Origin: Halichondria panicea
Taxonomy: Eukaryota > Porifera > Demospongiae > Suberitida > Halichondriidae
Direction: 5' to 3'
DNA: 64,000 nucleotides
Assembly (NCBI RefSeq): GCF_963675165.1
Contig: NC_087377.1
Location: forward strand, 13,450,198 to 13,514,197
In this document: one piece after another, positions 1 to 12,160 of the stretch
How the letters are laid out: every line of letters starts with the position of its first letter
How positions within the stretch are numbered: the first letter of the stretch is position 1
Position numbers and translations under genes: made by a program
The notes under the pieces: generated by a model
Told to the model about the DNA's origin: nothing
The model's database searches: none
The model's input: only the letters and a program-made list of their open reading frames with translations

Positions 1-515
1 AATGGACCGCAGACTGTGAAACAGCATTTCAACACCTTAAAAAAGTATGTCCTTGTCTCACTGGGTTCACAGGTCACCTACCACTGTGACGAGGGACTGT
101 TCTTCCCTGATGTAAGGACCAGCACATGCACTGATGTGGGGGTAGGGGATAGTGGGTGGAGAATCTTGAGAGCTTGGGTGTGCAGGGAGAGGCCAGGTGA
201 ATGTATATTATAGCTGTGTTGAGTCAGTGCATTTTGCAAATGTATAATTATGCATTAATTTATGAAGTACACCTTTTGACAGCATACACAATTACCGTCG
301 CATGGATTATCAATTATGTTTGAGTGCAAACATGAATCACTGCTTTGACTGTCAATAATAGTCAACTTTCTGCTCTCTTCTTGCTGAGCACTGCAATGAT
401 TGAACGAGACAGTGTTAGAGGGAACAGTGCTGACTTACCAATGTGACAATGGACTCTCACTGACTGGACCCAACACCATCACTTGCACTAATGCTGGAGT
501 CTGGACTTCAAACTG
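1..515 (+). pseudogene. Receptor array copy A, 3' CCP exon remnants
   Basis: Two decayed sushi (CCP) exons matching exons 5 and 6 of the complete receptor genes. The first runs to about 199 and ends at a GT donor after the CRERP-like end; its first 50 bases no longer match. The second (about 361-515) matches the 'NETVLEGTVLTYQCDNG' module, but its beginning is scrambled and it stops at 'agtctgg', where the intact copies go on to 'agcactgagcctgag'. No membrane/tail exon follows; a non-LTR retrotransposon fragment begins about 130 bases on. The gene continues left of the window. It is probably a dead copy, cut at its 3' end by the insertion or a linked deletion. Confidence 0.7.
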
Positions 516-548
516 ATTATACACACACCATTGGGTAATGGTGTGTGT

Positions 549-595
549 ATAATTAGTAATAATTAGTAATAATTAGTAATAATTAGTAATAATTC
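549..595. repeat. 10-bp tandem repeat, taataattag
   Basis: About four and a half units of a 10-base AT-rich repeat, just before the non-LTR fragment. Such short tandem repeats occur at the tails of some non-LTR elements, but here it lies on the 5' side of the fragment. Confidence 0.7.
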
Positions 596-639
596 AATAC
601 TAGAGGATTAACATCTAATACAACATTGCCCAATCTCAA

Positions 640-1465
640 TAAGGCAGTGGGGATTTATGCGTGCACGCTCAACTGTCTCTGCACTAATACAAGTTGTGGA
701 TGATTGGAGCAAAGCTATTGACAACAAAAGTGAGGTCGCTGTTGTTTTTCTGGACATACGTAAGACATTTGATACAGTACCACATTTACCACTACTTCGT
801 CTTCTTCAAATAAACAGCTACCTCTTGAAGTGGCTTAAAAGTTACCTATTGAAGAGAGAGCAATTTGTAGTTGTGAATGGGCAAGCGTCTACCACTCTCC
901 ATAACTATGTCAGGTGTGCCTCAAGGATCAGTCTTAGGCCCATTGCTCTTTATCATGTACATTAATAATGTCTCTGATGTAGTCTCAAGCGACACCCATC
1001 TAAATATGTTTGCAGATGACATGGCTATTTATAGAGTCATTAAATCCATTAAAGACTACGATACACTTCCGGAAGACATAAACAGTGTTGCTGCTTTCAT
1101 GTCTGGCAAACACCTTCATTTCAACGCATCAAAATGTAAAGTGATGTTAATATCAAACAAGAGAAGTAGGTCCATCGAGCCACCCACATTTACAGTCAAT
1201 GGCTTTTCCCTGGAGCGTGTGGAGACGTTCAAGTATCTAGGAATCCAATTTTCATCGGATCTCTCTTGGCATTCCCACACTAAGGCACTTTGTAAACAAT
1301 CGAGAAAACTTGTTGGACTGCTACACAGCAACTCATTCTCCCCCTACTGTTATGCTGAAACTATACAAATCTTTCATTAGACCAAATCTAGAGTATGCTT
1401 CAATTGTTTGGAACCCACACTTGAAATGCATTATCAAGGATATCCAGAAGTTTGCAATAAAGGTT
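640..1465 (+). pseudogene. Non-LTR retrotransposon reverse transcriptase fragment
   Basis: Three reading frames together cover the middle of a non-LTR reverse transcriptase. Frame one (657-890) has the palm block with 'FLDIRKTFDTV' (first catalytic Asp). Frame two (877-1345) has 'SGVPQGSVLGPLLF' and the catalytic 'FADDMAIY', then 'KYLGIQFSSDLSW'. Frame three (1348-1465) continues with 'IRPNLEYASIVWNPHL'. Frameshifts near 890 and 1345 and the missing endonuclease show a dead, 5'-truncated copy. The motifs fit the CR1/Jockey type in general; the clade cannot be fixed by eye. Confidence 0.85.
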
Positions 1466-2200
1466 TGAACTATACTCTATCAGCTATTTGGAACTTTTGA
1501 AACAAGCAGCAATCAATTATTGCAGCATGCAGAATAGCTGGAATAATTGATTGCTTCTCCTGGCTGCTCTAAGCCACACCCACTTCGTGAGCCAGCTCTG
1601 ATTCGATTCGCTGGTCAGAAAGGGGGGCACATGCCCCTTGTGCCCTGCACTGGATCCGCCACTAAGCTACACTGAGTCTGACAACTACCATTATAATTAT
1701 GGAGATATTTGCTCAAACCACTTAGACAACAACTCAGTTAGATGCTCCTTCCCTTTATGTGCTCCTGCTTCTAGCGATTTGTAATTATGTGGTTTCGCAC
1801 ATTGTTACTAACCACTGGCTTATCACTGCAAACAGTCACTGAGACCGCTGCACAAGTGGCGCTATAGCTATTTGCTATACAAGAGTCACAAAAAGAGCTG
1901 AAAGCTGCATGCATGTACTTCCAGAAGCAAGCCCTTGTGAACTCTGACCTCATTTCAGATACACACCTTTTCGAATTCATTGAGCGGAAACGCAAAATAC
2001 TTATTAAAACTTCTACATTGTATACGTAGATCTACATAATTATGATTCAGTTCTATTCTTGAAGATCATTCATCAACCCATATCAGATGTAGACTTCTGT
2101 GCTGCTCTTCTATATCTTCTATATTAAATGTGTGTTCGTTCAATTGCAAACAACAACAACAATTACATGATTTTACAAAGCAAACTAATTATACCTCTTC

Positions 2201-2235
2201 TTAAGCGAAAGTAAATCATGGCGAAAGCATTAGCC
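2201..2235 (+). promoter_or_regulatory. Conserved block upstream of receptor genes B and G
   Basis: A block around 'gcgaaagtaaatcatggcga' lies about 200 bases before the B start codon. It recurs before gene G (48028-48060) and, without a gene after it, at about 61599-61640. It may be promoter sequence or simply part of the duplicated flank; nothing here tells the two apart. Confidence 0.3.
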
Positions 2236-2406
2236 CAGCACAGTTTGTAACACTCGTTGTTCTGGCATTAATTTTGTTTATACTTGTGTATGTTGACTTC
2301 AATAACATGACTTGTGGTTTTTCTGACTTCCTCAATAGAGGGTGTGTTCAATCATAGGTGCTGTTGTTGTGTTGTACCAGCTAGTTATATAGATCTAGCT
2401 CCTGCA

Positions 2407-5398
2407 ATGCAAGTACACACAGTTCTTATTATCAGCATACAGCTGTTTTCTCTTGCTGCAGGTAAGTTAAAATACATATATGCATGTGTTCACTGGAACA
2501 CACAATTTTTCTCAGCCACACTGACATCTAACTTCTACGTGGCTTGTCCTGATGACACTGTCACCTTCACTTGCACTCTGCCTGGGAGTAGTTTTATTCA
2601 ATGGGCAATCATGCAAGGAAATGTTATAAGCACTATAACTTTAGATGCCTCATCAAGAGACAGGAATGAAGGTGCATTCCGTGGTGTTCTCACTGACACA
2701 AGTGGAGGAATGCTCACTGCCACTCTCACCTCACTGTCTGAGGCCTCCACTGTGGAGGGTACCATGGTGGAGTGTGTGGGAGTGAGCTCACGAGAGGGTC
2801 CTCTCACTATCACTGTGGCTGGTGAGTTTTTTGTTTGTAACATAACATTGTAGAATAAGTAATTAATACACCCACGTGCAGATCCACCCTCCCCTCCACT
2901 CAACCCAAGAGTATCCTCTACTCTAAACCAACTCAGTTCCACTATTATCACTCTGGACTGGGACCCTCCCTCCTCCACTGGTGGTGTGTCTGTCAACTAT
3001 GTCCTCATCATCTCCCCAACACCTCTCTCCGTGTCACCAGTCACCGTGGAGACCACCTCAGCACAGATAAATGTTTCCTACAACACTCCCTACAATGTGA
3101 CCATTAGAGCTGTCAACTGTGTTGGAATGAGTCAAGAGAGTTTAATTGAGGATCTGGGTAAGCCATTTCATGGTCATATACAAAAATAATGTACTTTTAA
3201 TGCAGTGGTGTGCCCTACTCCATCTACTGCTACTGGTGTGACTATCACCAACACACCTCCGGTCACTATTGGTGGATCCATGCTCACCTTCACTTGCAGT
3301 GGAGACAATGAAGTGAGAACCTCAACCTGTGGCAGTAGTGGATGGTTTCCTGACCCTGGATGTAGCAGTCCAGTTACAGGTATCATACATGGGCAATTAA
3401 CTCTCTAAAAGGAATGTTGATCTCATGCATTAGATCCCCTAGTCACCTGTGGCTTTCCTGATGCACCATCCAGAGGTATTGTGGACATTAGTGGTGGGAC
3501 ACCACCCTTCTCACTGGGTTCACAGGTCATCTATCGCTGTGACAATGGACTGTTCCCCTTTGATGTGAGGACCAGCACATGCACTGATGTGGAGGATAGG
3601 GGAGAGTGGGTGGAGAATCCTGGGAGCTTGGTGTGCAGGGAGACACCAAGTATAGTCTACATTCATTTTCTGTTCATTTTTGCCGTGTATAATTATAGCT
3701 ATTATATACAGTGAACGGACTGCACTGTACCTACTGCATGTTAGTGCTGTACCATCCAATACTACTATATAGTACCAAATGCATGTGTAACAACGGCTGG
3801 TGCTACAGTATAATTTTAGTATACCCTACATTTCACCACAGTCAACTGCTCTCTACCTGAGGAGCCCTCCAACGGAACTATATTGAACTATAAGAGGTTG
3901 AATGAGACAGTGTTGGAGGGAACAGTGCTGACTTACCAGTGTGACAATGGATCCTCACTGACTGGACCCAACATCATCACTTGCACTAATGCTGGAGTCT
4001 GGAGCAATGAGCCTGAGGCAATAATGTGTGTGTCACCAACTGAAGGTGAGGGTTATTAACCTGAGGCACATAGGCAACCATGGGAGTTACGAGTTACGGT
4101 AATCCCTATAGGTTTGTTGTCTGTGTTTTTAAGTCTGCTCATCTGGTTGCCATAGCGCCTTCGTTTACAGTACGGATAGCCTCAACGTAACAAGTTATAA
4201 TTAGTGGCATGCATGTTGTGACCTTGATTGAAAGCAAGCAAAAAAAGCTAAGAAGGTATACAATATGGATATGGAATTATAGTCACAAGTCGTACATGAT
4301 TGTGTATACGGAGTCATGCAGCCATGTGGAGCCTTATTTTTCACGGGAAGAATTCTTTGCTGGCTCTAGATCTACTGTGAGCCTATACTCTGGTCCCATG
4401 CACTGCATGTCAGGTGCCCTATATATACATGTACTTGCTCTAGGCCTCGATTTTTGCTAGCTGTGATCCTAACGGTCCGGGACTCCCATTGCATTTTCAG
4501 GGTTTATTTCAGTGTGCTAGTCTTAGCGGGTGATATTTCACCTGCTTAAAATGTTCTGTCACCCATTTGGAGCATGTAAATTGTGTACCTATCAACCCTC
4601 AATTGCAATTAAATTTCCTACTTAGTAACTTGTAACAACAATGTGATTATCCCTAACAATAATTATGTTTGCTTAGACAATCAGTAACCACAATGATGTT
4701 ACATCATGTAGCTGGTACATTGTATACCCGAGTAATCATTGTGAATTTCTCCTTTGGCGACCAGCCACCCAGGAGTCAGGAGTCAGGGGGCTAATGCCCC
4801 GGCCCATGTTTTGTCCCTGAAATTTGGCTGGGGAAGTTGGCACCTATGCAAATGGCTCATCCGCCAAATATTTATTTTAATTATTTGTATAATTATTTTA
4901 TTACTTGTTTTGCGAGCGAGGATCAATAATTATAAAGAACTCAAAACCTAAATTAGACCTAGTACTGGTAATTATCCTTGATAGAACGCAATAGTTAGAT
5001 CGTATGAGGTCAATTTTTCTGCTGATTTGGTTCACCCCAAAATATTCTAGTAACAGTACAACACAGTGTATACTCTAGGTGTGGTATACAACTGCCTCAG
5101 GCTTCTATCTCAATATTAATTTTATTGCCAATCCTCCACAGCTGCCACCCTATCAACTGGTGTAACTCTTGCCATCAGTGTTACTACTACTTTCGTTGCG
5201 TCTACTATCCTTGGATTTCTCGCTGGACTCCTAGTGATGTATTGGTTCAGGCGTAAGAAGGCAGTGTACTACACAAGAAAAACAGCATTATCTGTTATAG
5301 AACCCACTAAACCAGTTGAACCTGTTTATGAGGAGGTGTCACCCAAAGAGGAGATTGAACTGAACACTAACCAGGCGTACGGACCATTAGGACGGTGA
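2407..5398 (+). CDS. Ig-FN3-CCP3 transmembrane receptor, gene B
   Basis: Seven exons read through as 495 residues: 2407-2461, 2516-2821, 2882-3157, 3206-3379, 3434-3649, 3842-4045, 5142-5398, all introns phase 1. Signal peptide 1-18 (MQVHTVLIISIQLFSLAA), Ig-like 19-120 with 'FTC', 'QW' and 'VECVG', FN3 121-212 ('WDPPSSTGG', 'YNTPYNVTIRAVN'), three CCP domains 213-410, one membrane helix about 420-446 followed by RRKK, then a tail of about 50 residues with 'VYEEVSPKEE' and 'NTNQAYG'. CCP1 is 3 residues shorter than in G and the protein ends GPLGR where the others end GL. Probably a cell-surface receptor signalling through tail tyrosines; the ligand is unknown. Close paralogue of G. The last intron (1.1 kb) holds repeat sequence. 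Confidence 0.85.
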
Positions 5399-6855
5399 AT
5401 TAAACTTTGTGCTACTAACTTTTGAACTATCATTATGCATACATGTTTTCTAGCCAGTATTATAAGTGTTTCACCTGCTATAGTTTGCTAACCATTTAAA
5501 CAGTTATAATTATAATAACATAATAATGTTTGTTATATAATTATAATCTATATATATGCGCAACATTGAGGGAAGTTACAGTTACTGTTCTGTCAAACTG
5601 TCCAGATACCTGCAGTTAATAATAAAGGAAGTGCATTACATCTGCCATATGAAGTTAGGAAAGTAAGTGTAAAATATTGATTTGTTATAAGAGACATTCC
5701 ATGCAAGTCACCACACACAAAATAATGTGCACCCTCTCAGATTTCAACAAAACTTGGCATAAATTATATGTACATACCTTTCGACAATAAATTATATGAA
5801 TCAGCCACACCTTTCAGAGAGGAACATCTGAGTACTCTCTAAGTAATGTCATGTCACAATGGAATGTACGACGTACACTGTACAAGCTGACAAAACCATA
5901 AAACCATGATTATTATAACAGTGCCACATCCGCTATCTGTTTAGCCACAACATTTGCTTGCTGCTCAACTGCAAGTAACGTTTCATTATTTGCTGCCTCC
6001 TATTCAAGTCACCTGATACTTGTGAGCAATCTTATTGGTCAGACAGTCTCGTTTAGGAAGGGCAACTGATTCATGAGACACACGTTGCCAATTTTATCCC
6101 CATAATAATGTAATATGGCTTCTTAGTTCATAGAACACATTAACTTTTGATGATTCAGATAAAAACTGATTAATTCACCGTACTCCTTATGATATATAGT
6201 CTTTCAGATGACACGTTTAAAGGGGGTGGGCACTCAAAAGGTTAAAGGGTCAAAGCTTATTGTTGCAACCTTTAATTACTCAAAAATGGTGTCTTTAGTT
6301 ACTATTGTCCGCCTCAGTTTACAACTTAATTTCGTGATGGGATCAGAAGATATGGACATTGAAATATAAAAGAGAACTGCAGTTATTGACACGACTGTGG
6401 GTCATTCCATAGGAATTGCCTATAGCTAAAGGGTGACCTTTCAGAATTCTCCAAAGCATCACGTATAGATAGAGCAAATAATTAACACACATAAGAATTT
6501 AAGGTTATTATAATTATTGCTTCTGAGATAAGGCCACCTCTTAAAAAAGAAAAACAACTTATGATTAGAGTGTTTCCAGAGTGTATTCTTGTAGCTTATG
6601 TAACAACTAGGGTTTCACAATGTTGTGTGGCCAGATTATGGGATAACATTTAACAATTTGGTTTGATTGAAAGGTATACTGTACAGCGGATAATTTTCGT
6701 TGGTGCAATTTTCATACAAACTACCTATTTGTATTCGTACAGGTCAGGATGGTGACGTGATGAAAGTTTTAATTTTTGTAGTCACTGATACGAAAATTTC
6801 CACCATACAAAAATAACCCACTATAAGGTAATTGGCAGAAATTATGCTCTATAGC
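5399..6855. other. Noncoding 3' flank of gene B with MITE-like palindrome
   Basis: No exon is recognisable. The stretch is nearly identical to 51406-52883. About 6677-6830 resembles the 'gcgggtaattttcgtgggg' MITE family (imperfect inverted ends 'cggataattttcgt' and 'acgaaaatttcc'). Confidence 0.5.
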
Positions 6856-7367
6856 ATCATAGATAGAGTAGAAGAGGGATTGGAAACGGAAGTACCCTCG
6901 AAGTACCATCCGTGTATCTCCGCGGTTTTAATCGAGGATTACTTTTTAACACGAGGGCTAAACATGAATAATTCATGAGAATTGTTTTGCTCTCTGTAAG
7001 AAGTCCACGAGCAGTTCTGCTGCTAAGCATCAACTTTCTCTAATACTTGAGGCCATTTGGGACACAGCTATATCAAAGGTACTATAGGAACACAAACATG
7101 AAAAAGCGCTCTGTGTACCTCTAGCTACTTCACGACAATCGAGATTATATTTTCGTTGTTTTCAATTGATACCTACTATCAGGGGGCATGTGATTCAGTA
7201 ATGGGGGTAGCTCTGAGATGTACGCTTTGGACACAATAAGTTTCCCGGGCTTTTGCGGGAGTTATGAAGAGATACACGGATGGTCCCAGAGCCACTACGT
7301 AGACTTCATTGTAAAACATCACGTGAATCACTTCCGTTTCCAATCCCTCTTCTACTCTATCTATGAT
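6856..7367. mobile_element. Nonautonomous element with about 45-bp terminal inverted repeats
   Basis: The left end reads 'atcatagatagagtagaaga' then 'gggattggaaacggaagt'; the right end is its reverse complement. No transposase is visible in the roughly 510 bases. A second copy sits at the matching place of the other duplication (52884-53394), so it inserted before the duplication. A related element with similar ends lies at 11352-12052, and a lone end near 39670-39710. Confidence 0.75.
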
Positions 7368-8199
7368 AGCATATAGGTGGCCGAGTCACCAACATTTTGG
7401 TGAATTTTGAAGCACTCGTAAATAATTATGATACATGGGGCTAAAATTGGGTGTGGTTATTAGTATGTATGTTTCGTTGAAATCTGAGGGGGTGCTCATT
7501 TTTTGTGGTGACTAAATTGAGGAATGTCCCATAAACGAAGTAAGTACTTTAAGTGACACAAATTCACACAATGTACTGTACATGGTATACAGTGGAGGTT
7601 TAGCCTAAGCTGAGTGGGTTTGGCTGTGAGTTAACTTAAGGGTCGTACTGAATGACACAATAAACATACGTGGGTACAGTAACAATCGTCCTGTATAAGG
7701 AAAGTTAGACTTGAGCTTATGTCATGCCATACAGTGCTATCATGATATTACGCAAAGACTCACATTGGATTATGTTGTTCTATTCTCCCTCTGAGGATCA
7801 TTCTCCCCAGCAGCTGACAGAGTGAGGTGAGACAGTCCACTCCAGCAGACTGCACCACCAGGGCATTGTCACTGCTCTGTGGTGGATGGTGGATGTGGGT
7901 ATATGATATGGAGTATGTAGATCTACATTATCAATATTGGAAAAAAGGACACAAAGTGTTTTGGAACAAACCTATGATATTGAAAGTAATGGCTCCTACA
8001 CAGTCCTAATAATAACTCACCAGTCCATAGAAGATACAACTCTAGGTGTCTCTTAAACACTTTCTCACCTAGTAACTTGGCAAACACTGGAAACTGTGGA
8101 CAGAGAAAGGGAGAGAGCAACATTGAACACATAATTATGCATTCAAAAAGAAGTGTGAGAGAAAATTTCAAGGGAACTGGAGGAGGGAAAAGGATTTAG

Positions 8200-9003
8200 T
8201 TAATTATACGTCTGCCTCAATTTACATCGTACTCAACACTTGGACACTTGGATCCTTGTGTATCACTAGTGACCACCACATTTATACCACATGCACATGT
8301 ACATCTACAAAAGTACTCTTATCACATACATTATTGTACATGATCAGTACACCTAATCTACATAACATCAACATACCTTTATCCCATACCCCACTACACC
8401 CTCAATCACATAGCATACCCACACACATCTCACCCAGTAGAGCCTTGCCATTCTCTTCTCACTCTTGCAGCTACCAATTAATAGCTAGCGTCCTAGTGCA
8501 GAGCTAACTACTAAGTAGAGTAGCAACACTCGGTAAACAAGTTTGGCTACGTGCTCCTCTGAAAGGCTGCAATGGCATTCCAAGTAAAGGCACAACTAGA
8601 GAACGGAGCATTATTTTGCAAATCCACGAATTGAAATCCAAGAAAACGTTACTAGAAGCCTATACAAACTCTTACTTACAATTCATTGATCCTTGAGCAG
8701 CTGTAGCAGTCTACACACACAGACAAACAAACAGACACACAAACACACTACTGTATACCTCGCTTGCCATGCGCACCGAGGCATAATTATTATACTCTGC
8801 CTCAATTTACATCACACAACACATTCACAAACTGCACTCAACACTTGGACTTGGTATCACTATAATTATTTATACCACATGCACATCTACAAAAGTACCC
8901 TTATCACACACATCTTTGTAGTACACCTAATCGACACAACATACCTTTATCCCATACCCCACTACACCCTCAATCACATAGCATATCCACACACATCACA
9001 CAC
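8200..9003. repeat. Local repeat of about 240 bp (8200-8440 and 8770-9000)
   Basis: The two segments share 'tgcctcaatttacatc', 'accacatgcacat', 'catctacaaaagta' and 'tttatcccataccccactac' in the same order and orientation; a third, more diverged version is at about 18105-18320 in HEAT copy b. They appear to be intron sequence of the HEAT gene. Open frames through them are by-products. Confidence 0.65.
8630..8795 (-). repeat. Interspersed (GT)n repeat family, inverted copy
   Basis: On the - strand it reads 'tgcctcggtgcgcatggcaa', a GT-rich run, then 'gactgctacagctgctcaag'. Related copies on the + strand are at 14789-15118, 47341-47720 and 60700-61080. I recall this family as abundant in Amphimedon genomic sequence; that is memory, not a search. 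Confidence 0.55.
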
Positions 9004-11148
9004 CATTCATTCTTCTCCCACGGCTTTCCTGGCTTGTGATAATGTGAGTCCATACATCCTCCCCTCCACATTTTGGGGGCCAGTAAACCACACGAGTACA
9101 TCTGCTGGTCTGGGTCGTCATGGATACGATGCATCATCTCAAATACACCCGGTCCAGGATCAATACCAGTGGAGCTGAGGAAGGAGGGAAAAAAACAGTT
9201 GAATATAATTCATCTAATTTGATTTTTACGACACAACATCAAAGAATATTACACAATCTTTCAAACAGCTGTTCAGATAGTAACACAGTTAAAATAGCTT
9301 TAAGTGCTCAATGTACAACAATATTGATTGCCAAGCAGCAGCTTACAAGGTTATAGAAAAAGATAGAGTGCTGTACAAGTAAAGTACAAGATGGAGATAA
9401 AATAAGGAATGTAGTGGTCACCCACAACTTGGTGATCTGTTACAGAACATAAAGGATTCGGAAGGTGGTACACTTCATAAGGATTGTAAAATAAAACCAC
9501 AGCCAGTTAGGTCCCATAATACCGTGCAGCTATAGAATCTTTAAAGGTTTCATAATGGGGCTTTCAAACTAGTAGCATTATTTTCACACAGTCAGCTCTA
9601 TATATATATAGCTGACTGTTGAATAGTCGTGCTCTTTGAGTTCACTAGAGTAAACTCAAAAAGCATGACTATTCCTCCACATACAATTACAATGAAGGTA
9701 ATATGAGCTGGCAAACAAAAAAATCTTGACAGTACACCTCAAATTATCAGCACAGTCTGTAGTCTGTACAGTGTCTCACCATATATAGGCCTTGGTGACG
9801 CTGGTGAGAGCAGCAGCTGCCCCTTGTCTAACTGAGGGTATGCTGTCCTTAAGGTTGGCAAAGAACAGTTCATCCAGTCACGATCTGAGGAGAGTGGGGG
9901 GAACATCAACAGCCAGTCAGTCAGTAGTCGTACAGTACAATCAATCAGAGCACAAAATCAAACAATTTTATGCCCTCAAATAAAAGTTCCTGTTACGTTT
10001 GCGTTGCACGTTTTTATGGAGCCAGAAAAACACAAACGTTCATTCATAAATGCACCATAATTACGTATAATTATTGTTCTATGGAGAAATTGCTGAGGTA
10101 GCAATATTATTCTGTATGTAGCTAGCTAGTAACTTTACTAGTGTGTGTCCAGGGGCACACGAGCACATGAAAAGCAACGGGGAGACTGCAGAATTAACTC
10201 AATATATGCAAGGCTGGAAGAAGATGAGAAAGTTGGCAGTAACGAATCAACTCAATGTTCTACTCAAACTATAATTATAACCTCCAAACAAAAGGAAAAC
10301 CTCTCTATCATATCCGTAAATATAATAATTGTAGGCAGTATACAGAGGGTTTGTAAAATGGTAAGCATCAGTCAACCAATAAAAACAATCTGTACTAGGG
10401 TGGGTTGATTTGGTAAAGGCTTCAGAATAATAAGCAACAATCACTCTGCATGATCCAAACAGACGGTAAAGACCCACTACACTAAAAACATTAAGTGAGA
10501 CAACAATTAAGGATTGAACTGCCATGCATGTGTGTGTGTGGGGAGGGGGGGGTAGTAGTACTAGTATTAAATCAGTCAATAAATGCATTAAAATGAAACG
10601 AAGGAAGATTCATGTATGCCTGTGGTTGCTTAATTATAAGTAGATGTTGTTAGAATGAATAGCTTGAATAGCATGGCTTGTATACAGTCCCACTTACTCA
10701 TTACCACTAGATCTACCACATGCCGTATATATCTAATGTACTGACTGCATACTCACCAGCCTCAGGAGCTCCTCGTGATGGTCTCCCAGCTCCCTCCAGG
10801 TTGGTCGTCCAGAGCAACTCTTCATCATCCCACTGGCACAAGTATAATTATCATTTCAGTCAAGCAGCTGAGAAAAAGCATACGGTAAAGATCCACTACA
10901 ATAAACATCAAGTGAGACACGTGTATACTAGAGTAAATTACCAAAGATCGGCGACCACGTATAATCGATCACTGCATGCTATCAGCGTTGTTAAGGACAA
11001 CTACAGACTCTTTTGCCTATCAAAATGTAGCTCCTTTTTAGCGCTGTAAGTTTGATTAGCTATAACTAACTCTATATATAACTAACTGTCGTCATGTTAT
11101 AAGCGATACTAGAGTGACTACCGAATTTCATTGAAGTCACTCAGTCAC

Positions 11149-11321
11149 TACCGTATAGCGGGTAAGTTTCGTGGGGTAAAAAATTTGTTCAAATTTCGTG
11201 GCTGCACGGCATTCCTATGTTCCGATAAGCCACGCCTACGTTAAAATTTCGTAGAGGTCAGCCTGCTCACGAAAATAACGAATATATATTTTACCCCATG
11301 AAAATTACCCGCTATACGGTA
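11149..11321. mobile_element. MITE with ends ccgtatagcgggtaa / ttacccgctatacgg
   Basis: An approximately 170-bp palindromic element flanked by TA on both sides. Outer ends are perfect inverted repeats and the interior has further inverted 'ttcgtgggg/ccccatgaa' blocks. Related, more decayed copies are at 32737-32946, 44575-44751 and 48152-48352. TA flanks suggest a Tc1/mariner-type parent, but no transposase is present. Confidence 0.8.
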
Positions 11322-11351
11322 CTCTATAATGAAGTACCAGAGCTCAATCAA

Positions 11352-12052
11352 ATCATAGATTGAAAAGGAAGGGGATTGGAAACGAAAATTTTTGCGTGAA
11401 ACACTCCGCGTTATAGGGTGTGGCTAAAACTGCAAAGGAATAAATTTATAGTCAGCATGCTCATTACCTGTCTTGACTACTCTACAATGTGCTGTACATA
11501 GAAGCAGTGAAATTGATCACTTTTAATGTAAAAACTAAAGAGAATTTAGCTCTCGACTAAGCCACGCAGCCAATACAAGAAGGAATAGCTCTTACTATGA
11601 AGTCGTGGGAGGTCAAGCCGTGGTGTGTCTAAAAGTATACTAAAGCAGTTTGAAGGACTGTACGGCAAACGTTTATGAACAGTACAGCTTATCCATAGCA
11701 TGAAGCCATTCTATGTAGCACTTAGATACATAATAACCAAGTCAAGCAATGTCTTTTGCTGTTTTGACTTCACAGCAGGGAAAGAGGAAAGTTGACATAG
11801 AGTAATTCAAGCTAACTCAACAAAAATTGGAAACAGAGTAAAGACAACGGACTTGAGCTTGTCAGTGGTATAAACTCACCTCCCAGCTTCTGAGTGATCG
11901 CTAGTGGATAGGAGAGCTAGAAACAGTTAAAATACAACACAGAACGTTCAGTCACGAAAATATTCGCGAGCGCGAAATATAACGCGGAGTGTTTCAACAA
12001 TTATACAGGAAGGCCCGTTCGTTTCCAATACCCTTCCTTTTCAATCTATGAT
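11352..12052. mobile_element. Nonautonomous TIR element, about 700 bp
   Basis: The left end 'atcatagattgaaaaggaag' and following 'gggattggaaacga' are mirrored at the right end by 'tcgtttccaatacccttcct' and 'tttcaatctatgat'. Inner 'gaaacactccgcgttata' and 'tataacgcggagtgtttc' are also inverted. Ends relate to the 6856-7367 element. No coding sequence recognised. Confidence 0.75.
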
Positions 12053-12160
12053 CAAATACAATCCATACAGACAAAGGGATCGAGTGTTTCTTACCGGGAA
12101 TTAAGCATTTTAGGAAGTTACCGTCTAAAAGAGGTGAGTGAGACATATGAACTGATTTAA

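Larger units (their letters stand above)
1778..7725 (+). repeat. Segmental duplication, copy 1 (contains gene B)
   Basis: This 6-kb block matches 47640-53748 in the same orientation. It starts at 'tatgtggtttcgcacattgtt' and ends at 'cttatgtca'. Long noncoding stretches, above all 5400-7720, are almost identical by eye, so the duplication is young. After 7725 this copy runs on into a HEAT-gene pseudocopy. The other copy jumps at that point to sequence matching about 9264 here, so copy 2 has lost about 1.5 kb or was joined differently. Confidence 0.9.
7764..10832 (-). pseudogene. HEAT/ARM-repeat protein gene copy a (broken)
   Basis: Exon remnants read on the - strand: about 10832-10757 ('LLWTTNLEG'), 9884-9780 ('FFANLKDSIPSVRQGAAAAL'), 9174-about 9005 ('FEMMHRIHDDPDQQMYSCG', 'KPWEKN'), 8093-8021 ('FPVFAKLLGEKVFKRHLEL') and about 7860-7764 ('CLTSLCQLLGRMILRGRIEQ'). 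The residue style (paired helices, 'PSVRQGAAAALTSV') fits HEAT/ARM repeats. In the 'RSWLDELFPPFFANL' exon the Trp codon is now TGA and two residues are lost. A relic of another exon lies out of order at 12090-12160, so the copy is also rearranged. I cannot name the parent protein. Confidence 0.6.

Noticed and set aside
2598-2996. 132-codon open frame on the - strand opposite gene B (and 152 codons opposite gene G)
   Set aside because: Antisense shadow of the Ig exon, crossing the splice sites of a well-supported + strand gene.
4209-4951. Small frames in the last intron of gene B
   Set aside because: They are not conserved as frames in the nearly identical intron of gene G (indels break them).
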